A stretch of DNA of 64,000 nucleotides from Saururus chinensis (taxonomy: Eukaryota > Streptophyta > Magnoliopsida > Piperales > Saururaceae): positions 22,066,501 through 22,130,500 of the forward strand of contig CP141146.1 of NCBI GenBank assembly GCA_035235625.1, given 5' to 3'. Under the pieces are notes generated by a model that saw nothing but the letters and a program-made list of their open reading frames with translations, had not been told where the DNA came from and ran no database searches. Made by a program: the position numbers and the translations under genes. Position 1 is the stretch's first letter; each line of letters begins with the position of its first letter. Positions 21,901-33,345 of the stretch are shown one piece after another.

Positions 21901-24900
21901 GAAGAAAGACCTTCATATAAGGTGAAAGAGAAGGGGAAACCATGCCTTTTGATGAATGACTTTGCTCTTCATGCAACACCATGAACAAAGAGATATAAAG
22001 AGAAGAGTAGTGAGGAAGAAATAGAATAAAACTGAAAGGGCTGTGGTTGTACTATTGGAGAAAGGGAAATCCATGCCTTTTGATGAATGACTTGCCTCTT
22101 CATGCAACACCATGAACAAAGAGATATAAAGAGACGAGTAGTGAGGAAGAAATAGAAGAAAACCAAAAGGGCTGTGGTTGAACTATTGGAATAGGGTTAG
22201 GGAATGGTTTTATCTATAAATTGCAAGACGTTGGCCAACATTGACCATGGAAGAAAGTATTTATATCAATTAAGTTGCTAGTTATGATCCGTTCTGCTCT
22301 CTATCTGATTTCATCTAACTCCTGTTTATGCCTCTTCCCCTCTTCCTTAATTTTCTTCCAAGTTCATCAACCTTCACACCCTCCATTACCTTCATTGCCT
22401 ACTCGTCATCACATGTAGACCACCGCCTACAACACTCTCCCCGAGCCCCTTTAGTTATCATGTTGTATTTTTTTTTGGTTTAATTATGTGGTCATCTTTT
22501 CAAATTTGCATCATCATTTTCTCGTTATTAAAGTTTATAGGTGTTAAATATACATACACATCAATTTTATGTATGAGATTAGCATTTCCTCATCATCAAG
22601 ATCATTTTCCGATCTATGCGGAATCTCTTATTTTTAGCCAACCAAGATTGGCACGAAGACTGAGATTGCAAACCTTGGTTATCACTCAAATGATTGAATC
22701 AGTAATGGAATTGTCAAGGAGGGTATTGTTTAGCTTTCTACCAAATTGATTGTGGCTTGTTATGAATGACTTTTTGCCTTTGCATTGCTTCATTTGTTGT
22801 TTCTAGTTTTATAAGTATCATTGTCATATCATTCTGTTGCACTTGTAAAAGAAATTTTCTTTTCTTACTTCTGTAGATTGCTGTGTTTGCTGGAGGTGTA
22901 GACACATCTGCCACGGAAACGAAGGGGACTGTTCTTATTCAAAGTGCTGAAGAGGTGTGTGATGATGACAAGTGCAGTAAAATCTTTATGTGCTATTTGA
23001 TTTTTTTTAATATTGGCACATTTTTATATTGATTGTTATAGATATGGATGGACTTTTTTTTCCTATATCTTAACTCTGCATGTTTGTGCATCTCAGTATA
23101 TATTTATCGTAGTATTCTTTTGATATTCCATTCTTGCGCGCAGTTCTGTTCCTATTGAATTTTATAGATATTGAATTTATTTTACGCAGCAATATCTTTA
23201 ATATGCATGTTTTTTGCTTCTCAATATGTATTCATCTTTGCTTGTCAGTGAGACTGCTTACATTTGTTTGAATTCTTGTATTTTATGTAGTTTCGTCATG
23301 TATAAGAGGGAACAATGATCCTTTTTTTGTAGAATATAGTGCTAGCATGCTCTACAATAACATATGATTCGCATGAATGTGTGGCATGTTGCTTGGCTAT
23401 CAAGGCAGCTCATTATGTAGTTTATTGTTTATAGTCCTGTCCTGTGTGCGCTATACACTTCTATGTTACTGCTGGAATTATCTACCACCGTTTGCAAGAG
23501 TGAACTGTGTCTGTCTGGTATTGGGAAAGCCTTATGAGTGATGCAAATATTGCAGCTTGAAAATTATGCTAAAACGGAGGAGGGAAAAGTCGAAGAGCTT
23601 ATTAAAGCGGTTGCTGACTCAGGTGCTAAAGTGGTTGTTAGTGGGGGTGCAGTTGGAGAAATGGCATTGCACTTTTGTGAGCGTTACAAGTAATAAGTTT
23701 CATCTGACAAAATTATTTTTCTGTAGTGTTGCCTTCGTAATAGTTAACCATCATTTTGTCAGTAAGGACCTTTAGAGTATTTCAGTTTGTGTGATAAATG
23801 AGTCACTTTATTTAACAGGCTGATGGTTTTGAAGATAAGTTCAAAATTTGAATTGCGGCGGTTTTGCCGAACAACTGGTTCTGTGGCTCTTGTAAGTGAA
23901 TATTTGATTTTAATTTTTTATTGCATTCTCTTTGTCAAGAATCCTGGTGTCAAACATATCTTGTTTTCAGTTGAAGCTCAGCCAACCAAACCCAGATGAA
24001 CTTGGATATGCAGACTCTATTACAGTAGAGGAAATTGGTGGTACCCGGGTAATTTTTTCTCATTTTCGTAGCTGAAATATTCATTAATCGATGCACACAT
24101 ATTTCTTATATGTGATTGTCTTATTTGAAAGGTCACTGTTGTACAAAATGAGGAAGGTGGAAATTCTGTGTCCACAGTGGTTTTACGAGGAAGTACTGAT
24201 AGCATATTAGATGACCTTGAAAGGGCAGTTGATGATGGTGTGAATACTTATAAGGTATGTATATGTTCTTTTTATGATCAGAATGTTGAGAAGACAATTA
24301 CCACCAAGATTTTGTGAATTTATTAATCTAAATTATTAAAAATTCTATGGAACATTTTTTGCGTGAGCTGAATTGTTGGAAGCAGGAAAAATGATTTGTA
24401 CTTGAAGAAATAATACAAACTCCCTCTATTTAATTCAGGAAGAGAGTAGTTGTTTTTTATTTGGTATGATATCAAAATGTAGTATACTATATAACCACTC
24501 TCTATTAGGCAATGTGCAGGGACAGTCGGTTTGTTCCTGGGGCTGCAGCAACAGAAATTGAGTTGGCTAGAAGATTGAAAGAGTTTTCCTTTAAAGAAAT
24601 TGGGTAATCATTTTTTTATGTTGATATGTTTTTAGCTTATGCCTGTAATATATTACTTTTATGCAATTTATGTTTTGATTGTTTCTGTGCATTGAACATG
24701 CCAAATAACGAAAAACTAGGGTAAGTATCACATAGTTCCCATTTTGTATATTGAATAGAAGATTGTTGTTTAGGCCTGGAGGATGAGCTTTAACAATTTA
24801 GTGACAACCAGACTGAAAGTTGTGTGTAGTGGAGAAGTCGAAATGCTATATTGGGGAAGAAACAAAATGTTTATGATCCTTCGTAGGTTTTTTCTATAGA

Positions 24901-27900
24901 AGACCATTTCATGCAATTATTTCAGCATCAATTTGAATTTCACTAAACTCTAATGGGTATCTAGTCAAATCTTTTTTGAAAACAATGGAAGTATACACAA
25001 TTTTAACTCTTATAGGTGAAACTCAATATGACAAAGAACTGATGTTCAGTTGGCTATTGTTTGGAAAAGTAACTGACTAATAGTTGTTTAAAACTGATAA
25101 GGAGATGATGGCATTGAGCGGAGTGGCAAATATATTTGGTTCCAATTTTTCTATTTCTTTTGGCTTATATTTGTTAGAGGATTATTTGCTCGTCTTTATC
25201 TATTTGGTTGTCATTAGTAGGGTAGTCCTATGCATAAGGGGTAGTTTTAGTCAATCTTATGTTATCTTATTTTGTAATTGGTCAGCCCTCCACTTTAGTG
25301 AGGGTAATAAGGTCTTTTACTGTTGTTGGCAGCCCCAAGCCTATTAGAGGCTGGCCAACCACCTTAGTCTGTATCCCTTTTCCTTTCAGTGAAACAGACC
25401 ATATCTTCTTCCCCCTTAAACCTTAATACTATCAATATTTTCATCAAACTTATAAAAATTGTGGTGTAGACTGATGGTTCAACAATGATAAACAAGGGAT
25501 AAATTGTGCATGTGATAGGGGAGAAAAAAGCAGGGATTAGGGTTTAGGAAGATGGATCGGAACTAGACTAATCTACTCAATTAGTAACTTAATCTTTCAT
25601 TACTGTCAAGCATAATTTAAATTGCTGATGAACAGTGTTGACAGGTCAATGAACAGGGTCGACTGGGCGACAAACAGTAATGATGAACCATGTGCTACCG
25701 TATGATGACTGTGTGCTACAATAAAAAGTAAAAAAAAAAAACTGCCCTACAACTTTGGATGTTTACTAATCAATCTTAGGGGTTCCTAGGGCCAATTCTA
25801 AGCAGGGGACTCAAAAACTTATACCTTAGGGTCTGGTGAAGATCAAGTCCTATAACCTAGGATGTTTACCAATCAATCTTAGGGGTTCCTAGGGCCAATT
25901 CTAAGTAAGGGACTCAAAAACTTATACTTTAGGGTCCAGTAAAGATCCTCATCTTTTACTTAATGTGGAGGAGTCTTGAGGTGTGTTTCAACTTTCGACC
26001 TTTAATTTTTCTTGTGTCTTCTTCAAGCCTAAACCTCTTAGACTTGAGCACTTTGTCATGAAATTGACATGACCATTGGAAAACACAAATTTTGTCTTTG
26101 ACATTAGCGAATTAGACAACACCTTAACATATTATAGACTCATAACAGAACTCATAATGGGCCTCCTAACAATTAACTGAAATAGAAATAACACCTTAAT
26201 AACTATATTACTTAACTATCCCTAATTAATGAATTAAGTAAATTCTAAACATCTAGCAGACCCCGAAGGCGGATCCGATTAAGGCAGGACATAACCAATT
26301 GGCACATGTATTTATCGTGCGAAGTTAAAATTGGATGTAGACCATGATCTGCTTTTCAGATTAACATGTTTAAATTGGATGTATCATTTGAGAACATGAA
26401 ACAGAACTTTATTACTTGAAGACTGATTTTTTAAACAATTTTGACTGACGATTAGTTTAAATTTTGAGTTTGTTTTCTTCACCTTTATTGTGAGAGAATG
26501 GCATATTAAAGTTAACTGATTGCTGTATTATTAGGCAGTAATAGTAATTGTTATTGCAGATTGGATCAGTATGCAATTGCAAAATTTGCTGAAAGCTTTG
26601 AAATGGTGCCGAAAACCCTTGCTGAGAATGCAGGGCTTAATGCTATGGAAATCATTTCTACACTGTATGCTGAACATGCGGCAGGAAACACTAGAGTTGG
26701 TATTGACATTAATGAAGGTGTCTGCAAGGATGCATCTACCATGGGCATTTGGGATCTTTATGTTACCAAGTAATGCTCCGTTTTTACTCCTTTTTTGGGG
26801 CTCTATAGTGGTCCTTTCCTACTCTTGGATTTCCTTTTTTTTGGTAATAGCATAAAACCTTTTTTTCCACATTTGGTAATAATTTTCCTCATAACAGGTC
26901 TTGATGTAGCTTATCCTTATTTCCTAATTGTCTGCTTTTACCAAGTATTTGTTGTTGCCAGTGAAAATAGTACTGAGCCAGTCCTTGTACATGTATTTGC
27001 ACACTACTTTGCTTTGACCTTTTTTTTCTTTTTTGTGAATAGTATTGTAGATCTGTATACGTGTTCAACAGTGTGTTCTTTCTTTGTTTTTCATGAAATA
27101 TACTTTTTCAAGTGGCTTCCACCATCCTTACTCGTTTGGGGGCTGCATACCACATGAATATTTCTGTTTCTACTTGTTGGTTGACCCTAATTTTATCATA
27201 CGTGCATTTTTATTTTTGAGGGGCTTCTGGTGTAGTACATATTTATCAGATGTAGATGTTAGAGGAAGGAAAAAAATAAAGAAGATATAGTATTTTGTTA
27301 AAGCAGGGTTATTTTCGTAACTTTTGCCACTTGGGGTAGTTTCTTAATGGACTTGTCCAGCATGACCAATTTTCATGACTAAGGCTTAGTTACCAACAAT
27401 AGGAAGCTGCCACATCACCAAGGAAGTGGTAAGAGAGAAACTTGGGAATCAGATCCAACAATTTCCAAGGTTTTCCCCTCCATATCAATTGGTCATGCAT
27501 TGTGGTCATGGTAAGTGGTCATGAAAATATTTTTCTTTAATCTTCCAACACTGCCAGAAGGGTCCAAAGGCCCTGGATTTTTGTATTGGCTACTTTTACT
27601 TGTTCTATTAACAATTAGTAATTTGTGTTGGTATGAGCTCTCAAGCTGACTTGGTGGAAAAGCCTATTTCCGGAAAACTTTGAGAGAGGGAATGCTCATA
27701 ATAGAACTATCAAGAGTTTATTATGAATGCTTCTTCATAGGGTTAGCAGGTGTTTGAAGTTGAGGTGATTGATTAGTCAAGTTTCTTGGATTGCATTTGA
27801 GTTAATACAGGAAACTATTAGTGCTGTAAAACAATTAAAAAAGAGCAACATATGATCTGCAAGGATTTCTTTACTTAAATAATAGTAAAAAGCTACTCTC

Positions 27901-30375
27901 CAACTGGTTGGAGAGCCTTTCTCTACTCTAGTGCTGTGCAGGTTCAATTTCCGGTGCCGGCAATGTAAGCTAATGGTGGATTGCAGATGAGCATTGTGAC
28001 GTGTCAGGAGCTTCTCAAAACACCCCCCCTCCCCTGTATTGACAGCGTTCACAGCTATACCTTGCCACCCTCCACCTTTGTGTCTTTCCACCTGCCTCCC
28101 TCTCTTAGTGCGCTGCAGCTGTGTACGCCCTGGATACGAGGGGCGGTGTTTTGAGAGTGTCTCCCAACCCAAACCACCATGCTAATCTCCTATCGATTGT
28201 TAGATTCTGTTGCTGGCAAAGCACTAGAGTGGAGACAGGCTTTCTCCAACCAGATGGAGAGTACCAGGCCTCTAAATAACACTACTGCGAATTAAGAGTC
28301 ATTTTCTTCTGATTTCGTAAGCAGAAATCATTTCAGCCAAACTGTGGTCCCCACATCAGGGTTATGGTGTTCACACCACTAGTATTAGTTTTTTTGGCTT
28401 TTGTATTGATGGTTATGGACGCTATCCATGGTTTGTATCAGTGCCTAAAAAAGTGAGGCAAGCCTTGAGGCATCCAACCTTAAAAAGGCTAGGCCTTTTA
28501 TTTCTTTATTACATAAATAATGTGAAATGTAGAGCAAAATTAAGAATGTGCATGTTATAGTAATATAGGCTGGACATGTAGCCAACTCAGTCACTGGCAT
28601 GCTGGATAGGATCTCTTCCTGTCGAGGGAGAGGTCCCAGGTTTGATTCGAGCATGTGGCACCTTTTGGGGGAGGGGGTTGGGATTTAGGGACTGCAGGCT
28701 TTGATGTGTACCAAAAAAATGTTCAATTTACGTTTTTTTTTAAAATGAACATGTAAGAGAAAGCAAAGAAACCTATTACTAAGAAAAAATGGTTGTGAAG
28801 GGTAAAGAAATGCTGCATTGGTAATGGCACACCTCGAGCATTAAACATTTGCCTTGTAGCACCACAACCATCTGAGGCATAAAGTGCACCAGACCAACAC
28901 TATTGAGGCATTTGACCAACCTTGTTATTTTTTGGGCGCCCTTCAGGGCCCCTTAAAAAACACCCCTTTCAGTACTGGTTTGTATACTTGAGCCTTGGTC
29001 TCTATTAATTTGTTGACTGTGGTCCCGTGCAGGTTGTTTGCGCTGAAGTATGCTGCAGATGCTGCCTGCACAGTTCTTCGAGTGGATCAGGTTAGCTCTT
29101 ACTAGTCAAGATTCACTATTGTCCATTTATTTCTTTTAACAAAAGACTGCTATCTTTTAAAATTTTTGTAGTTGGTATTAATAAACATTATGAAAAGATG
29201 TCTATTGTCAGTGTGATAAGACTAATTTATGTTGTTGGAAATGATTATGAGAGTTGATTACGAGTACAAGAGGGTTTTATTAAACTCAATAGCTAGATGG
29301 TGAAGACAAGAAGAGAAGATGCGGAGGGAGGAATCAGGGGCAAAGGCTTTTTTATTTATTCAAGGATATAACAACAGAATTTGTGTGCTAACTTCAAGTG
29401 ACTTCTAAAATTAAATGTCAGAAAAACTATACTGTCCCATGTTAATTGTCCACATTTGAAAAATGTGATATTTAAGGAACCCAATTTATTATTCTTTTTA
29501 CTCCATCCACTACTTACCATGAGAAGGAATACATGAAACACGACAATTAATATGGGACAAGTTTTTTCAAATCTAGACAATTAATCTGGGACACAGAGGG
29601 AGTATATAATACCGGCACTTGATGGGCTAAAATACCCGTATTGCTTTCTACAAAGACTCCTAGCATTTACAGATGAAGGTAGATTTAATAGCCCACAAAC
29701 CATGTCGAAGATACTGAAAATTTATTACCAACAGAAATATAGAAAACTTCAATTTTAAATATTACATCTAGTATGATCAAATTTCTGGATTCTCACATTA
29801 TGACATTTCCAAGTCTGAATCATAGTAACAAAATTTGCGAAATTTTGGTGAAATTGGCCTGCACTTCCCTGAATTTTATTTACATGCCAGGCAGGTTATT
29901 TTCGGGTTTTTTATGGTTTAGGCAGGTTATTTTCGGGTTTTTTATGGTTTAGGCAGGTTAATTTTTGGTTTTTTATAGTTCGGGCAAGTTATTTTTGGAT
30001 TTTTATATTTAGGTCATTTTTTTTCATCTCCTTTATCTATACTTCTCCTCCTTCCTCTTTTTACAAATCGACAAAACGAACTGAACTCAAAATGACCTCC
30101 CACCGAAATGAACTGAAATGCAGACTTTGTTACTATGGTTTGAATGAGCTTTCCAACTCATGAACAGTTTCATAATTTGATATCTTCATAAAAGTTCATG
30201 ACTCATTAAAGCTGATAGCTACTTTGATCTCTTGCCACTTGCACTTACAATTCGTATTTCCTTCTACTTTATTCATCTTCTTGATCACGTGCTGTGTCAA
30301 TTTATCCAGATTATAATGGCAAAACAAGCTGGTGGACCAAGGAGGGATGCACCAGCTGGTATGGATGAAGATTAA
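18949..30375 (+). CDS. CCT8: T-complex protein 1 subunit theta (cytosolic chaperonin CCT/TRiC subunit 8)
   Basis: Encodes one of the eight subunits of the cytosolic group II chaperonin, which folds actin, tubulin and other proteins in an ATP-driven double ring. Thirteen coding exons join in frame with GT-AG introns: 18949-19096, 20105-20367, 20470-20616, 20720-20881, 22877-22954, 23556-23689, 23819-23891, 23971-24048, 24132-24254, 24509-24603, 26560-26769, 29033-29090, 30310-30375. They total 1,635 nt, 544 residues plus TAA, the usual family length. TCP-1 signatures are present: RTSLGPNGMNK (residues 43-53), VTNDAATIVNELE (64-76) and QEEIGDGAN (93-101). Plant theta subunits, as I recall them, carry GDGAN where other subunits have GDGT. 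The C-terminus AGGPRRDAPAGMDED is typical. The start at 18,949 fits the conserved N-terminus; the frame is open further upstream. Introns 4, 10 and 11 (about 2.0-2.3 kb) hold transposon remnants. No coding lesion was seen. Confidence 0.97.
21940..22195. repeat. 131-bp tandem duplication in CCT8 intron 4
   Basis: CCATGCCTTTTGATGAATGA starts at 21,940 and again at 22,071. The following 120 bp (CTCTTCATGCAACACCATG, then GAACAAAGAGATATAAAGAG, then GGGCTGTGGTTG) are nearly identical in both. The short open frames on the opposite strand come from this repeat and are not genes. Confidence 0.85.
25757..25960. repeat. 103-bp tandem duplication in CCT8 intron 10
   Basis: GGATGTTTACTAATCAATCT at 25,757 and GGATGTTTACCAATCAATCT at 25,860 begin two copies that share CTTAGGGGTTCCTAGGGCCA, GGGACTCAAAAACTTATAC and GTGAAGATC/GTAAAGATC. 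The few differences suggest a fairly recent event. Confidence 0.85.
27896..28261. mobile_element. TA-flanked foldback MITE in CCT8 intron 11
   Basis: CTCTCCAACTGGTTGGAGAG at the left end mirrors CTCTCCATCTGGTTGGAGAA read inward from the right end. The inverted similarity continues inside (CTCTAGTGCTGTGC against CTCTAGTGCTTTGC; CTTCTCAAAACACC against CTCTCAAAACACC). TA dinucleotides flank it (27,894-27,895 and 28,262-28,263), as for Stowaway/Tc1-Mariner MITEs. About 366 bp. The 131-codon minus frame across it is not a gene. Confidence 0.75.
28545..28745 (+). mobile_element. tRNA-derived SINE-like element in CCT8 intron 11
   Basis: TGTAGCCAACTCAGTCACTGG resembles a pol III A box, and GGTTTGATTCGAGC about 60 bp downstream resembles a B box. 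The TCCTGTCGAGGGAGAGGTCC stretch between them, and a T-rich end near 28,730-28,741, fit a plant SINE. No target duplication was identified. A decayed tRNA pseudogene is the alternative, but the spacing and lack of a cloverleaf favour a SINE. Confidence 0.5.
29432..29602. mobile_element. Stowaway MITE in CCT8 intron 12
   Basis: The left end CTGTCCCATGTTAATTGTCC and right end (read inward) CTCCCTCTGTGTCCCAGATT pair as terminal inverted repeats. Both are flanked by TA (29,430-29,431; 29,603-29,604). The CTCCCTCYGTCCCA terminus is the classic Stowaway signature. A related partial end, CTCCCTCTATTTAATTCAGG, lies in intron 9 near 24,421. Confidence 0.8.
29889..30014. repeat. 31-bp minisatellite in CCT8 intron 12, four copies
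   Basis: Units AGGCAGGTTATTTTCGGG plus TTTTTTATGGTTT start at 29,889, 29,920, 29,951 and, slightly shortened, 29,981. The first two are identical. The array is about 300 bp upstream of the last splice acceptor. Confidence 0.85.
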
Positions 30376-31459
30376 CTTTGTTATATGTTATGTCCATGGG
30401 TGGTGGGCATTGTAACAATCTCTTACGTGTTGGGGCTTGATGTTGATCACAAGGCTGCAGTTCCAAATCATTCAAATTGATGTTTTTGGTTAAAGCTCCA
30501 TTTTTTGATAGTGTGGAGAGATAATTTAGGCTTTACATTGGTGTAAATTTTAATGAGCTAATGTAGAAGACGTGGAATCCTCTGTGTGTGGGACGGACTA
30601 TGTTATGTGAAGGTCGTGCAACTGTTTCCAGAAATATCTGCTAGATTTTTTTCATTGCAATTTTGGTAAGATTGTGATTAGTTCATTCTATTGTTGTAGT
30701 TGTTTGCAAAGTGGCAGGACATAAATTATCTTTGATGCAGTGGTTCCTAGACTTGCGAAGGAGGCTTACTAATTATTGTATGTATATATAAAAAAAAAAT
30801 TATAGGTGTTGATGCTTTCTAGGGGAATCTGATATAAGTGCCAGAGATATCGTGTGCATGTGGGATTTTGGTTTCCCCTTATGAAACAATATCCATGGAA
30901 GTCATTAGAAATAAAAAAATAAATAGAATCAGAGTCGCACTGTATGGTATATAAAGGAAAGAGGTTTGCTACGCCTCATTTAGATGGCTATGCAACACTA
31001 ACAGAAAATAGTATGGACAATCGTTCATTAATTCCAGCCTAAATATCTGCTGAATTGATTTAGCTAGTGGTCTCTTCGCCCCTGTTAATATGAAATCAAG
31101 AGCCTGTATCAGTATTTATATTACCCAATGGTCCAAACCCTGTGTTTGGCTCAACTTTTTTAGTTTCGATGCTGCAGTCGTATAACAGCCTTACATTATG
31201 TCGAACTCAATATATGTCTAACCTGTGATTCGGTGTAGGGCATTGTGCACTCTGGCGCTCTATTCGCCTCCCTCCTGGCCATATCCTTCTTATCAACATA
31301 CCCTCAATTCATTGCTGGCTTCCAGTTATCTTGCTGGTTGCCTTGCGCCATTGCTCCCGCTCCACCCCTTCTTACCTGCACACCCTCAATTCACTGCTGT
31401 CACAGATGACTTGGACAACCTCTATTAACTGTTACACTCACCGTGGACATGTTAGATGT
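30376..31459 (+). other. 3' flank of CCT8
   Basis: The 3' UTR should begin at 30,376. I see no canonical AATAAA in the first 250 bp, only weaker AT-rich stretches, so the polyadenylation point is not assigned. Further on is unremarkable AT-rich sequence, then a small imperfect direct duplication (TTCTTATCAACATACCCTCA at about 31,287; TTCTTACCTGCACACCCTCA at about 31,368). No other gene is seen. Confidence 0.5.
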
Positions 31460-32376
31460 TGTTAACACCCCAAAATTTTGGGAAAATCCCTTAATTCACT
31501 TGGGGATTTTTGTGGTGAATTTTGGAGGGATTTGGAGGAAAGAAGGGTCTTTCGACATGCTCTTTGGCGCATTGATATCAGGGCAGCAACCCATCGACTA
31601 ACAACAACCAACTTAAAAGGACACCTTACTTCACTTGGTGGATTTGTTCTTCATCTAAAATGACTTCCTCTTGTCCAAAACTAAAACCTTAAGCTGCTAG
31701 GAGGTGACCAGAACCTTCGAAAGGCGAATTTGAGAGGATTCAACCATTTTCCAAGGAGAAGAACATCATTTTCAAGGGAGAAAATTCGTGGGAGAAGGAT
31801 TGCGAGCTCCAAGATGAAAGGAATTTGAGGTAGGATTGTAGTCTATCTAAATCATGGGTCTTGATGCTCTAAATGATTGCTAAATGTGTTGAATTAATTA
31901 TTTTGGTCAAGAATCATGCATGTTATGGAGAAATAAAAAGAATTATATACATGTGATGAAGAGACTGGTTTTGCTTTCTTTTCTTTTGGTTACTGTTCAC
32001 ACCATTTCGGTTCCTCAAGCAATTTTTGAAAATCACCCTCCAAACCTAATGCATGACCTTTGTACACCTTCTCCGGCGACATCTCCCCGTTGCCCCCAGA
32101 TCGTGCTCCCAGGCTTTCCAAAGAAAACCCCTTTCTGACAGACATTGTTCATGCTCTTCTCCAGCTGTGAACCTATTCTTGAGTGAACGAGTGGTGAAGT
32201 ACTCATCAACATCCAAACTCCAACAATAACTCTGCCACCACCACGATTGCAAATGTACAACTTGCAAAAGCTTATTTCTTCTTAATTTCAAATCCTTAAG
32301 ATTTCAAAATTCACCCACCACTTGCATCGATGAGTCGGCGTGACATGAATGGGGAAGCCAAAGGGTTGGACCCCTA
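31460..32376 (+). mobile_element. LTR fragment beginning TGTTAACACCCC
   Basis: TGTTAACACCCCAAAATTTT at 31,460 is a typical 5' terminus of a plant gypsy LTR. The sequence runs on without coding motifs until the family A LTR starts at 32,377, so the fragment is either truncated or interrupted there. Confidence 0.45.
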
Positions 32377-33345
32377 TGTCACGCCCCGCCACACCCCCCT
32401 TGACCCAAACTAGGTCTAATAGAGTGGGACACGGCACAACACATGCAACAGACATAACTATCATTGGTTCTTATCAATGGAGTACACAACATGTGCCCTT
32501 TATGCAAAAGTAAATAGAGGAAGATAAAAGAGATTTAATAACAATCTTAGTTCAACATAATACCCACATTATCTAAATAATAACATAATCTCAAGCCTTA
32601 GGGCTACACATGTCTAAAGCCATCACCGACTAACCATAGTATAAGATAAAGTAATGTATGAGATCACCCTATCACATCATAAGTCTAAAACCATCCCAGC
32701 ATATAGCCCCTCTCATGGCCTAAATTCATCCTCATGCTCTACATAGAGTCCATCTGGAGCACCTAAATGACAACATATAACCCAAAACAAAAACCACAAA
32801 TAGAAGAGGGGTGAACCTAGCTTAATAAGGGTTTTGAAACAAAATATAAACTCATGAAAACACCACATGCATTTTCAATCTAAACATGCATCACATATCT
32901 ATTATCTATGCCTATGCATCATGAGATAAATCACATTCCATATACATATTCATGCCACATGTGCATCATGAGATAAATCACATTCCATATACACATTTAT
33001 GTCACTTGTGCATCATAAGTTCATTCATAATTTATAACACATATGCACACCCTAGGCAAATAATTAAGTTTCATGGTTCATTCACATCCTTCATGAAATA
33101 AGTATCAATATTCACATTCACCATGCATAATCAAGTGTATAAAACACGTTCTATCCTACATGTTCAAACATAATCATTCCATAAGCACCATGTGTAACAT
33201 AAGCATCATTGTTCCTACACAACCTGTTCCAATGAGCATTATAATCTATACACATGCATAAATCATCTGGTGAATGTCTCAATTGAGAAAATAACCCTGC
33301 TTATCTTGGCTGAAGCACAAACAGACCTGCTCACCTAGGACAATC

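Noticed and set aside
24415..24475. A full Stowaway MITE in CCT8 intron 9
   Set aside because: Only one end (CTCCCTCTATTTAATTCAGG) is recognisable and no inverted partner was found.
27777..28172. 131-codon minus frame in CCT8 intron 11
   Set aside because: It overlaps the foldback MITE and lies inside an intron of the opposite-strand gene. The protein is low complexity.
28600..28660. A genuine tRNA gene at the GGTTTGATTCGAGC B-box-like motif
   Set aside because: No cloverleaf, acceptor stem or anticodon arm can be assembled around it. A SINE is the better reading.
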